Shown: positions 1 through 5,577 of the stretch, piece after piece
How positions within the stretch are numbered: position 1 is the first letter of the stretch
Layout: every line of letters begins with the position of its first letter
NCBI GenBank assembly: GCA_025924435.1
Contig: JAICIL010000159.1
Coordinates: 1 to 9,823, forward strand
Direction: 5' to 3'
DNA: 9,823 nucleotides
Origin: Chloroflexia bacterium
GTDB taxonomy: Bacteria; Chloroflexota; Chloroflexia; Thermomicrobiales; JALYUS01
Notes under the pieces: model-generated
The model's input: the letters and a program-made list of their open reading frames with translations, nothing else
The model's database searches: none
What the model was told of the DNA's origin: nothing
Position numbers and translations under genes: made by a program

Positions 1-293
1 AGCGAGCCGCTTTCCCAGTACGAGTCGTCATCGGCGAACGCCACGTACCGGGTACGGGCCCGTTCCACTCCGATGTTGCGAGCGGCCGCGCCGAGGTTGC
101 GTTCCAGCCGCACCACGTCCGCGCCGGGCACCCGGCTCGGCCGGTCGGAACCGTTGTCGACGACGATCACCCGCGCCCGGTGATGGCGCAGCGTCTCGGC
201 CAGCCGGTCGGGCCGGTTGCGGGTGGCGACGACGATCGTCACGTCGTCGGTCTCGACCGGGGTCGCGACCCGGTCCGGAGTGGTCAGGGACAT
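1..293 (-). CDS. Family 2 glycosyltransferase, N-terminal part (runs off window)
   Basis: Reading the minus strand from the ATG at 293 gives 97 open residues to the window edge. The start is typical of GT-A fold family 2 glycosyltransferases, which transfer a sugar from a nucleotide-sugar donor. A first beta strand VTIVVATRNRPDRL (residues 18-31) is followed by VIVVDNGSD (42-50), RNLGAAARNIGVERA (65-79) and the acidic metal/nucleotide-sugar site YVAFADDDSYW (83-93, D88-D90). The acceptor and donor sugars cannot be told from this part. No strong ribosome binding site precedes the ATG, so the start could differ. Very GC-rich codons and the style of the protein suggest an actinobacterial source, unlike the genes to the right. 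It lies 45 bases downstream of the chrA remnant on the same strand. Confidence 0.82.
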   Translation of the reverse strand, partial: MSLTTPDRVATPVETDDVTIVVATRNRPDRLAETLRHHRARVIVVDNGSDRPSRVPGADVVRLERNLGAAARNIGVERARTRYVAFADDDSYWESGS

Positions 294-338
294 GGCGCGC
301 GGAATACCCGCGCTGCGGACGCTAAACACGGGAAACGA

Positions 339-611
339 TCAATGACCGGTCGCGACGATGACGACGCCGGCGGCAGCGGCCGCCAACAGCGTCAGGACGG
401 GTCCCCGGCGCAGGCCCAGCGTGAGACCGGCGGCGCCGGCCAGCACCGCGTACTGCCAGGGCCGGCTCAGCGCCAGGGCGAGCGGCACCGTCGAGCCGAG
501 GATCGCGCCGATCGCGGCCGGCGCGGCGCCGTCGAGGAAGGCGCGGACCCGGCGGTCGGCCCGCAGCCGGTCGAACCGGTGGGCGCCGAGCAGGATGAAG
601 GCGAACGCAGC
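339..611 (-). pseudogene. chrA: ChrA-type chromate transporter, C-terminal remnant
   Basis: The minus strand from about 611 to the TGA at 341-339 encodes the end of a chromate transporter (CHR family), a membrane protein that exports chromate. Visible family features are FAFILLGAHRFDRLR, then AFLDGAAPAAIGAILGSTVPLA. Both match the usual 'lGAP.F.RLR...raFLdG...aaiGAI' block, and two further hydrophobic segments end in GVVIVATGH. Only about 88-90 residues remain, while full ChrA proteins are about 380-450. Upstream of F605 the frame has no ChrA-like sequence and no start codon or ribosome binding site; the bases there belong to a different gene in another frame. So the gene is cut at its 5' side, by recombination or by a chimeric assembly. 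The identity of the C-terminus is fairly sure; the cause of the truncation is inferred. Confidence 0.62.
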
Positions 612-694
612 GTCAGCCGTCGCCGCGCGTCGCGCAGGAGGGCGGGATCGCCGGTGAGATAATCCGATATGAGTTGCGTCGGTTGCCGGGCCAT
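606..694 (-). pseudogene. Start of an unknown gene, truncated at the junction
   Basis: An ATG at 694-692 has a good ribosome binding site (CAGGAG, about 8 bases upstream). It opens MARQPTQLISDYLTGDPALL, followed by RDARRR. After about 25-30 residues the frame runs into bases that encode ChrA in another frame, so the remainder (to a stop at 467) is probably not real protein. I do not recognise the family. The gene is supported by its start context and by a complete copy of the shared response-regulator-like promoter at 752-806, 58 bases upstream. It therefore probably belonged to the same regulon as the secreted protein and the FMN-binding/RnfD operon. The exact end of authentic sequence is uncertain, between about 605 and 640. 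Confidence 0.42.
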
Positions 695-751
695 CGCGAA
701 TGCTCCTGTGTCCTGTGCCGTCGGATCGCGCATATCACGATCCTTTGCGGC

Positions 752-806
752 AGGATAGCGGTTGCATATGAGAGGAGCCGGGGCCGAAAATGAGAAAACG
801 ATGAGA
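752..806 (-). promoter_or_regulatory. Phased TCTCA-repeat promoter, copy 1
   Basis: On the minus strand, half-sites TCTCA lie at 806-802, 795-791 and 773-769, that is at offsets 0, 11 and 33. The second half-site is followed by TTTTC. A -10-like TATCCT lies at 757-752. No consensus -35 is visible 17 bases upstream of it, which suits activator-dependent transcription. It faces the truncated gene starting at 694. The 11-bp direct-repeat spacing is that of OmpR/PhoB-family response-regulator sites; binding is inferred. Confidence 0.6.
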
Positions 807-821
807 GGCGGTGCGTGTTGA

Positions 822-863
822 CGGTCAAGGGGATCATCCACATGAGGATGATCCCCTTGACCG
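822..863. terminator. Perfect 18-bp inverted repeat, likely terminator or mRNA-stabilising hairpin
   Basis: CGGTCAAGGGGATCATCC (822-839) is followed by the six bases ACATGA and its exact reverse complement (846-863). The hairpin begins 26 bases past the TAA of the secreted-protein gene (889-891) on the minus strand. It separates that gene from the next promoter, so transcription termination or 3'-end protection is likely. There is no T-run on either side, so it is not a classical intrinsic terminator. An operator or a mobile repeat unit is also possible. Confidence 0.6.
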
Positions 864-888
864 CGGAGCATTGAAGGAAGATGAGCGG

Positions 889-1761
889 TTAGAAATTCGG
901 GGCCGGGACGGGCACGACCTGCGGCCCGGTCGGCGTCACACCGGCGGCGTGCAGAAGTTCGTCGGCGATATGCGCGACGCTCTCGGCTGCCCGGACGGTC
1001 TGGCTCGCCTGATCGTACTTCCCGGCGTTGTAGAGGTCATACGCCTGCTTGTACAGCCCCTGCGCCGTCGTGACATAGAAGGAGAGATCACCCGCCGCGC
1101 TGCTGTTCGCCTTCACGGTGTTTGTCTCATTGACGATGCCCTGATAGGCCCGTGCCAGTTCATTGCTCGACCGCGCCTTCTGCTGATCGGCGGTCGGGGG
1201 CGTCGGCGGCGCGGGGCGCGCGGGGCGGTTGGCGGCGGACGGAAGACCCGTCTCGCCGATGCTGGCGACGATCAGATCGTCCGCGCTGTGCAGAGCTTCC
1301 GACGCCGCGCGGGCGTCGCCGCTCGCCTGCGTCAGGTTATTGGCGGTCAGGGCGCTCTGTGCCTGGCCTTGCAGCGCGCTCGCCTTGTCAATCAGGCTGT
1401 TCACCGTTGTCAGGTCCATCTTGCCATTGGCGAAATCGCGATCCGCCTTGGCGCTCGTGATCGCCTGCGTCAGGTTGCTAATCTCCGTCGTGACCGAGGC
1501 GGTGGTCGGCGTCCGCGCTCCACCCTTCCCTGGCCCATCCGGGCCGCCCGGCCCTCGGCCTCGCATGCCGGGCTGACCCGGCATGCCACCGGGGGCTTGC
1601 GGCGCGTTGCCATTCGTGGCGGCCGGTTGGGTCGTCGTTGCAGAGCCGGTCGCCGGACCTGTGGCCGGGGTCGTGGTCGGGGTCTGCGCGAGGGCAACCC
1701 CGCCGGTGACGCCGAGACCGATCACGGTCGCGGCGATGGCGCTTTTGACAGATCGCTTCAT
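889..1761 (-). CDS. Secreted alpha-helical protein with an internal duplication, function unknown
   Basis: 290 residues, with ATG at 1761 and AAAGGAG about 9 bases upstream. A basic start and hydrophobic core (MKRSVKSAIAATVIGLGVTG) lead to an ALA-Q cleavage site near residue 25, so the protein is exported. Residues 26-88 are a Thr/Pro/Gly/Ala-rich, probably disordered linker. Two helical units follow (about 90-170 and 195-275) around a Pro-rich hinge (178-190). Residues 124-164 and 229-270 align with each other: both show A-x-x-L-x-x-Q-A, then QAS-x-x-x-RAA and finally H-x-AD-(D/E)-L, spaced as in TPR-like helix pairs. No catalytic motif or cysteine is visible. It has its own copy of the phased promoter (1830-1884), shared with the FMN-binding/RnfD operon just upstream, so a role in the same envelope response is inferred. 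I do not recognise a named family. Confidence 0.86.
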   Translation of the reverse strand: MKRSVKSAIAATVIGLGVTGGVALAQTPTTTPATGPATGSATTTQPAATNGNAPQAPGGMPGQPGMRGRGPGGPDGPGKGGARTPTTASVTTEISNLTQAITSAKADRDFANGKMDLTTVNSLIDKASALQGQAQSALTANNLTQASGDARAASEALHSADDLIVASIGETGLPSAANRPARPAPPTPPTADQQKARSSNELARAYQGIVNETNTVKANSSAAGDLSFYVTTAQGLYKQAYDLYNAGKYDQASQTVRAAESVAHIADELLHAAGVTPTGPQVVPVPAPNF

Positions 1762-1829
1762 GGTCGTGCTCTCCTTTGCGGGGTTCGCTCCCGCCGTATC
1801 GTCTGCCGGACCATTTCCGGCACATCTCC

Positions 1830-1884
1830 ACGATAGGGCGGGCGTCTGAGAGAACGGGGCGGTGAAAATGAGAAGATGGTGAGA
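1830..1884 (-). promoter_or_regulatory. Phased TCTCA-repeat promoter, copy 2
   Basis: Minus-strand TCTCA half-sites lie at 1884-1880, 1873-1869 and 1851-1847, with the -10-like TATCGT at 1835-1830. Spacing is identical to copies 1 and 3 (0, 11 and 33, then 11 bases to the -10). It lies 68 bases upstream of the secreted-protein start at 1761 and downstream of the RnfD-like stop at 1915, giving this gene its own promoter. Confidence 0.62.
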
Positions 1885-1914
1885 CCGGAGCGGCGTATCG
1901 CAGGGTTCCGGCGA

Positions 1915-2877
1915 TCAGCGGCGCAGCGATCCGGCATGCTCCAAGGTCAAGGCGCGCCGGTCTGTCGCGGCGATCCCTCCCTGCCGGTCGGCCCGTGCCG
2001 GAGGGAGCAGAGGAGGGCGTGTTCCCGCGCCGGGAGTGGGCTTCACGGCACGCGGACGCGCATGCGTGCGGCGCCACGCCTCCCAGCCATTGCCGATCAG
2101 CAACCCGGCTGGCAGGAAGTAAAGCGCGCCGAGCGTCAGGAAGATCGCGGCGCACGCCACCGCCACCATGACGCCGAACAGCACCTGATCGCGGTAGCGT
2201 GCCGGTGAGGTCGGTGGGTCGGTGAGCATGAAGAAGGCGAAAAAGAGCGCCGCGTTGATGTCCGGCGCGCGGAAGATCTCCGCGGCGTGCCCGGCGTCGC
2301 CAATGAGCGCCGCGACGGTGAAGAGCGCGAGGTAGGAACCGAGGAACGCGAGGACCATCGGCAGTTTGTTCACGCGGTCCGCGATGAAGATCCCGGTGGC
2401 GATCAGGATGAGCGTGAACGGCGCGGGCACATTCGATAGCGCGCCCCACCAACTCTGCTGGTTCGCCGCCAAGAGAAAATAGCCGACGACGAGGGCGAGC
2501 GCGGCGGGATTGAAGATATGCCTGCCGCGCGCCCGGAGAAGGTACTTGGAGTTAACCGCGAGCATCGCCGTGGCGGCGACGATGTGGAACGGTTCCGTGG
2601 GCGCGACGATCAGCGCGACGATCAGACCGGAGAGGAGCGCCCCGCTCGGGAAGAACCAGGCGCTTCGGATGATCCGGCCGAGGATGACATCGAGGAGGGC
2701 GGCGGCCAGCGCCGCGCCGACGGCTTCGGCCACGGCGGCATGCAGGCCCTCATGCGTCGCCGCGAGGGCGGCGAGCAGTGGCAGGACAAGGAGCAGCAAT
2801 CCCTTCGGTGTGCGGAAGAACCGCCGTGCCATCTGAAATCCCGGTGCGATGCGCGGCGCGCGCGTGAGTGCGGTCAT
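1915..2877 (-). CDS. RnfD/NqrB-family membrane protein
   Basis: 320 residues, with AAAGGAT 8 bases before the ATG at 2877. Around nine hydrophobic segments occupy residues 25-265. Family signatures are FPSGALLSGLIVALIVAP (76-93), KYLLRARGRHIFNPAALALV (111-130, the 'FNPAA' motif) and FFMLTDPPTSP (215-225, the 'TDP.TSP' motif). RnfD and NqrB are integral membrane subunits of ion-pumping Rnf/Nqr complexes and can carry a covalent flavin. I see no SGAT-type flavin attachment site here, so this member probably differs. Residues 267-320 are a soluble Arg/Pro-rich tail. The gene starts 39 bases after the FMN-binding gene and is presumably cotranscribed with it. No RnfA, B, C, E or G gene is present, so this is a stand-alone RnfD-like protein that may pass electrons across the membrane to the flavoprotein. 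Family is fairly sure, role is inferred. Confidence 0.85.
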   Translation of the reverse strand: MTALTRAPRIAPGFQMARRFFRTPKGLLLLVLPLLAALAATHEGLHAAVAEAVGAALAAALLDVILGRIIRSAWFFPSGALLSGLIVALIVAPTEPFHIVAATAMLAVNSKYLLRARGRHIFNPAALALVVGYFLLAANQQSWWGALSNVPAPFTLILIATGIFIADRVNKLPMVLAFLGSYLALFTVAALIGDAGHAAEIFRAPDINAALFFAFFMLTDPPTSPARYRDQVLFGVMVAVACAAIFLTLGALYFLPAGLLIGNGWEAWRRTHARPRAVKPTPGAGTRPPLLPPARADRQGGIAATDRRALTLEHAGSLRR

Positions 2878-2916
2878 TGACGGTTATCCTTTCATCCCTT
2901 CCATCGTCTCTCACGC

Positions 2917-3630
2917 TCAGGCCTTCGCTTGCCCGAGCGCGTTCTTGATCGCTCCCTGAAACGCTTGGGAGCTATCCGTTGCGCCGGAGACGAAGTCCAC
3001 CGTCGCGCTCTGTCGCGTCACGACCTGCCCCGGTAGGGTGGCAATGTCCGAGCAGGGGTAGCGGGTGCCGCACTGCGTGATATTCGCGGAGACGATCTTC
3101 CCGCCCTGAACTACGACGGACGCCGTGATGCTGCCATGGCGGCTCGTCCCCGTGCCGGTGTAGGTGCCGTCCTTGTAGGCCGCTGTCGTCGCGGCAGTTG
3201 CCGTGGCGGGGGCTTTGGTGGCAGGCAGCGGGGCAGTCGTCGCGGTGGACGGAGCGGTCGTCGGGAGGGATGCGGCGCCGGTCGCGGTCGCGCTCGGCGC
3301 AATCGTCGTCGCACTTGGCGCTATGGCAGTCGCGCCCGGCGCAACGGCACTCGCGGATGGTGTGAGCAACGGCGATTGGTAGGCGGCGGTCGCGATCATC
3401 GTCGCCGGGCTGTCGGCATTCAGATACGCCGCCGCCGATTGCGTGCGGGCGTACCCGAGGCCATAGACCGAGATGATCGCCGCCGAACCGAGCGCGACAA
3501 TGCCGTTCGCCATCTTCTTATTCTTCCCACCGCCGCTCTTCGCTTTCGCCGCACCGGGAACCGGCGCATCCGGCCCCGGTCGCTGCCGCGACGGTGGTGC
3601 AATCGGTCTTCGTTCATCGTTATCTGTCAT
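2917..3630 (-). CDS. Membrane-anchored FMN-binding domain protein (flavinylation target)
   Basis: 237 residues from the ATG at 3630. This start is preferred over the ATG at 3645 because AAGGAAGG lies just between them, correctly placed for the second. Residues 1-40 are cytoplasmic, Pro/Lys-rich. A membrane segment spans 41-60, then comes a Thr/Ala/Pro linker with a repeated IAPSAT heptad (about 92-150). The FMN-binding domain (153-236) starts DGTYTGTGTSRHGSITASVV, continues QGGKIVSANI and ends VDFVSGATDSSQAFQGAI. D212 and SGAT (215-218) form the D-x-x-SGA-T site where ApbE-type transferases attach FMN to threonine. Two cysteines (C187, C193 in QCGTRYPC) suggest a disulfide or redox pair, as I recall from related proteins. 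It is the first gene of an operon with the RnfD-like gene and carries the phased promoter 3729-3783. It probably acts as an extracytoplasmic one-electron carrier; partners are unknown. Confidence 0.9.
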   Translation of the reverse strand: MTDNDERRPIAPPSRQRPGPDAPVPGAAKAKSGGGKNKKMANGIVALGSAAIISVYGLGYARTQSAAAYLNADSPATMIATAAYQSPLLTPSASAVAPGATAIAPSATTIAPSATATGAASLPTTAPSTATTAPLPATKAPATATAATTAAYKDGTYTGTGTSRHGSITASVVVQGGKIVSANITQCGTRYPCSDIATLPGQVVTRQSATVDFVSGATDSSQAFQGAIKNALGQAKA

Positions 3631-3728
3631 CTGACCTTCCTTCATGAAATGATGCGCCTGCCTGTGGCTCTCGGGGGTGAGTGGCTCCGTCTGGTTTTCC
3701 GTTCACCGGGCGACCCCGGCATAGCATC

Positions 3729-3783
3729 ACGATACGGTGCGCACCTTAGAGGAGAGGTGGGTGAAAATGAGAAAATGGTGAGA
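3729..3783 (-). promoter_or_regulatory. Phased TCTCA-repeat promoter, copy 3
   Basis: Minus-strand half-sites are TCTCA at 3783-3779 and 3772-3768 and TCTAA at 3750-3746. The -10-like TATCGT is at 3734-3729, at the same spacing as copies 1 and 2. It lies about 98 bases upstream of the FMN-binding gene start and drives the FMN-binding/RnfD operon. The bases flanking the first half-site (GCCTCTCA) also match copy 1. Confidence 0.62.
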
Positions 3784-3808
3784 GGCGTGCGGGCCGGCAA
3801 TGCGGAGA

Positions 3809-3834
3809 GTGGCCCGGCAGCAATGCCGGGCCAC
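3809..3834 (-). terminator. GC-rich hairpin after htrA, likely terminator
   Basis: GTGGCCCGGCA (3809-3819) pairs perfectly with TGCCGGGCCAC (3824-3834) around a four-base loop. It starts 24 bases beyond the htrA stop (3859-3861) on the minus strand and just before promoter copy 3. There is no T-run after the stem, so it may be a Rho-assisted terminator or a 3'-end stabiliser. Its distance from the stop is nearly the same as for the hairpin at 822-863. Confidence 0.6.
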
Positions 3835-3858
3835 CGGGAGGAGGGAAGAGGTACGCAA

Positions 3859-4998
3859 TTACGGCGTAGTGCTCGTGTTGCTGCTCGTTGGGTACTCCGC
3901 GAGGGTCGCGGTGAGCGTCTGCGTCTGGCCGTTCCGATCCACGGTGAGCGTCACCGTGTCGCCCGGCTTGAGCGTCACGAGGATACTGCCGAGCGTCGTG
4001 CTGCCATTGAGGGTCGTGCCGTTGACGGCGGTGATGACGTCACCCGCCTGCAAGCCCGCCTTCTCCGCTGGGGTACCCGCTTCGACCTTGCTGATCGCCG
4101 CGCCCTTCGCTGTGTTGAGCGAGTCAACCTGCACGCCGAGGAACGCCTTTGTGCTGACGACCGCGCCGTTGCCCTTGCTCATCAGCGTCTGGGCCGCCTG
4201 CTTCGCGGTATTGATCGGAATGGCGAAGTTCAGTCCCTGATCGCCCTGCGACGCCAGGCCGAGGGTATTGAGGCCGATCACCTGCCCCTGCGCGTTGACG
4301 AGCGGCCCGCCGCTGTTCCCGGGGTTAATCGCCGCGTCCGTCTGGATCAGGCCGGAATAGGTGTCAATCTGCCGGTCAACGCCGGAGACGACGCCCGCTG
4401 TAACGGTGTTCGCGAGGGTCTCAGGGCTGCCAATCGCGACGACGGGCTGACCGAGCCGGACGGTGTTGGAGTCGCCGAGGGTAGCAACGGCCGGCGCTTT
4501 GCTGGGGTCAATCTTCACGACCGCAATATCCTGCGACGGATCGCGACCGACCAGCGTCGCGCTGATTTCGGTGCCGTCGGCGAGTTTGACGCTCAGGGAG
4601 GAGGCGCCGTCCACGACGTGGTTATTGGTGAGGATGTCACCCTTATTGTCGAAGATCACCCCGCTACCGAGGCCGGTCGGCACCGGCGCGGCGCTGCTGT
4701 TGCCGGAACCGGACGCGTTCCCGCCCGGATTCGCTGCGCCACCACCCGGAAAGCCGGGGAGGAGGCCGCGTGCGGTGCGGCGCACGGGCGCGGCGGCCTG
4801 ATTATTGATCACCGTGACGACCGCCGGATCCACCTGCGCCGCGATCTGTTCGGTATTCATCGCGGCACCTGATGGCGTCGCGGGCGCCGCGGCGGCGGAT
4901 GGCCCATGGCCGACCGAAATGTTGACCGTATGGGTGAGCGTGAGGGTAAGGATGAGGGCGAGAACGACCATCCATCCAAATAATCGTTTGACTTGCAT
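3859..4998 (-). CDS. HtrA/DegP-type serine protease with one PDZ domain
   Basis: 379 residues from the ATG at 4998, which has AAGGAG about 10 bases upstream; the frame is open to 5154 but that extension has no ribosome binding site and would bury the signal sequence. Residues 4-28 are a hydrophobic signal anchor, so the protease domain lies outside the cytoplasm. The linker 70-107 is Gly/Asn/Pro-rich. The trypsin-like domain (about 108-275) has a complete triad: H127 in ILTNNHVVDGA, D157 in QDIAVVKID, S229 in NPGNSGGPLV. One PDZ domain (about 286-365) carries the LGVQV and GLQAGDVITAVNG motifs. This is the usual layout of membrane-anchored DegS/PepD-like proteases that degrade or cleave misfolded envelope proteins. 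It stands alone; a degenerate copy of the phased repeat (5083-5109) lies upstream. Function is secure at family level, substrates are unknown. Confidence 0.95.
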   Translation of the reverse strand: MQVKRLFGWMVVLALILTLTLTHTVNISVGHGPSAAAAPATPSGAAMNTEQIAAQVDPAVVTVINNQAAAPVRRTARGLLPGFPGGGAANPGGNASGSGNSSAAPVPTGLGSGVIFDNKGDILTNNHVVDGASSLSVKLADGTEISATLVGRDPSQDIAVVKIDPSKAPAVATLGDSNTVRLGQPVVAIGSPETLANTVTAGVVSGVDRQIDTYSGLIQTDAAINPGNSGGPLVNAQGQVIGLNTLGLASQGDQGLNFAIPINTAKQAAQTLMSKGNGAVVSTKAFLGVQVDSLNTAKGAAISKVEAGTPAEKAGLQAGDVITAVNGTTLNGSTTLGSILVTLKPGDTVTLTVDRNGQTQTLTATLAEYPTSSNTSTTP

Positions 4999-5067
4999 CG
5001 TGTTGGCACTCCTTCTTATGCTTCTGACGGCGTAGATGCACCGCTCTTGAAATGAGTATGGTTCATA

Positions 5068-5109
5068 AAGATAAGCGCGGACTGAGGAGTTGCTGAAACC
5101 GCGATGAGT
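5068..5109 (-). promoter_or_regulatory. Degenerate phased-repeat promoter upstream of htrA
   Basis: On the minus strand ACTCA (5109-5105), TTTCA (5098-5094) and CCTCA (5087-5083) are spaced exactly 11 bases apart. A TATCTT at 5073-5068 could be the -10. The half-sites are weaker matches to TCTCA, the third sits at offset 22 rather than 33, and the gap to the -10 is 9 rather than 11 bases. Membership in the same regulon is therefore only suggested. Confidence 0.32.
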
Positions 5110-5146
5110 GAATTCAGGGTGCAGCATGTGGGCGTCATCGCCGAAT

Positions 5147-5175
5147 TTCCGCATGTCGGGCGCGCGTGCTATCGT
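5147..5175 (+). promoter_or_regulatory. Possible promoter of the cupin / beta-propeller unit
   Basis: TTCCGC (5147-5152) and TATCGT (5170-5175) are 17 bases apart. The -10 is the same hexamer seen in the phased promoters, and the cupin start lies 24 bases further on. The -35 is a poor match, so this is a tentative call. Confidence 0.35.
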
Positions 5176-5198
5176 ACGGCGGACGGGAGGAGGGGGAG

Positions 5199-5552
5199 AT
5201 GAACTATTTTCGCATCTATGCCGACGCGGACGGCGAAAGCCACTTCGCGGATGTCGCGGTCGCCTTGCATGGGCACCCCGGCGGCTCGGAGTATTCGGAT
5301 GTCCACCCGGCCACCGGGGTGATCTTCCGCCGCAGCCCGGCCGATCAGTTCCTTGACTGGCACCCCGCGCCGCGCCGCCAGTTCGTGGTCACGCTCTCCG
5401 GTGAGGCGGAAGTGGAAGCGAGCGATGGCGAGGTGCGCCAGATTGGGCCGGGTACGGTCATGCTGGCTGAGGACCTCACGGGGAAAGGCCACATCACCCG
5501 CGGTGTCGGCAGCGCCGAACGCCTCTCCCTCTTTATTCCCGTGCCCGATTGA
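5199..5552 (+). CDS. Small single-domain cupin protein
   Basis: 117 residues from the ATG at 5199, which directly follows the strong purine-rich site GGGAGGAGGGGGAG; an earlier in-frame ATG at 5166 lacks such a site. After MNYFRIYADADGESHF comes a single cupin beta-barrel: DWHPAPRRQFVVTLSGEAEV (53-72), DGEVRQIGPGTVMLAEDLTG (76-95), then KGHITR (96-101). H55 and H98 are in places where cupins hold a metal, but the full His-His-Glu-His set is not evident, so metal binding is uncertain. Soluble, no signal peptide. Such proteins are common and mostly uncharacterised; substrate or ligand unknown. It is 25 bases upstream of the beta-propeller gene on the same strand, so cotranscription is likely although the two proteins act in different compartments. 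Confidence 0.85.
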   Translation: MNYFRIYADADGESHFADVAVALHGHPGGSEYSDVHPATGVIFRRSPADQFLDWHPAPRRQFVVTLSGEAEVEASDGEVRQIGPGTVMLAEDLTGKGHITRGVGSAERLSLFIPVPD

Positions 5553-5577
5553 GCCGGGCGCAATGAGGAGCTCTATC

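Noticed and set aside
180..662. A 160-codon open frame on the plus strand
   Set aside because: Antisense to the chrA remnant and glycosyltransferase, low-complexity Arg/Gly composition.
811..1836. A 341-codon open frame on the plus strand
   Set aside because: Antisense to the secreted-protein gene, very Arg-rich, no recognisable motif and no ribosome binding site.
1478..2452. A 324-codon open frame on the minus strand in a different frame
   Set aside because: Overlaps both the RnfD-like and secreted-protein genes out of frame; composition is Arg/His-rich noise.
3136..4872. A 578-codon open frame on the plus strand
   Set aside because: It lies antisense to the FMN-binding and htrA genes, is Arg/Gly-rich without domains, and is a by-product of high GC; the minus-strand genes have clear families.
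4999..5154. N-terminal extension of htrA to an ATG at 5154
   Set aside because: The extension covers the promoter-like region, has no ribosome binding site and would place 52 residues before the signal anchor; the ATG at 4998 has AAGGAG.
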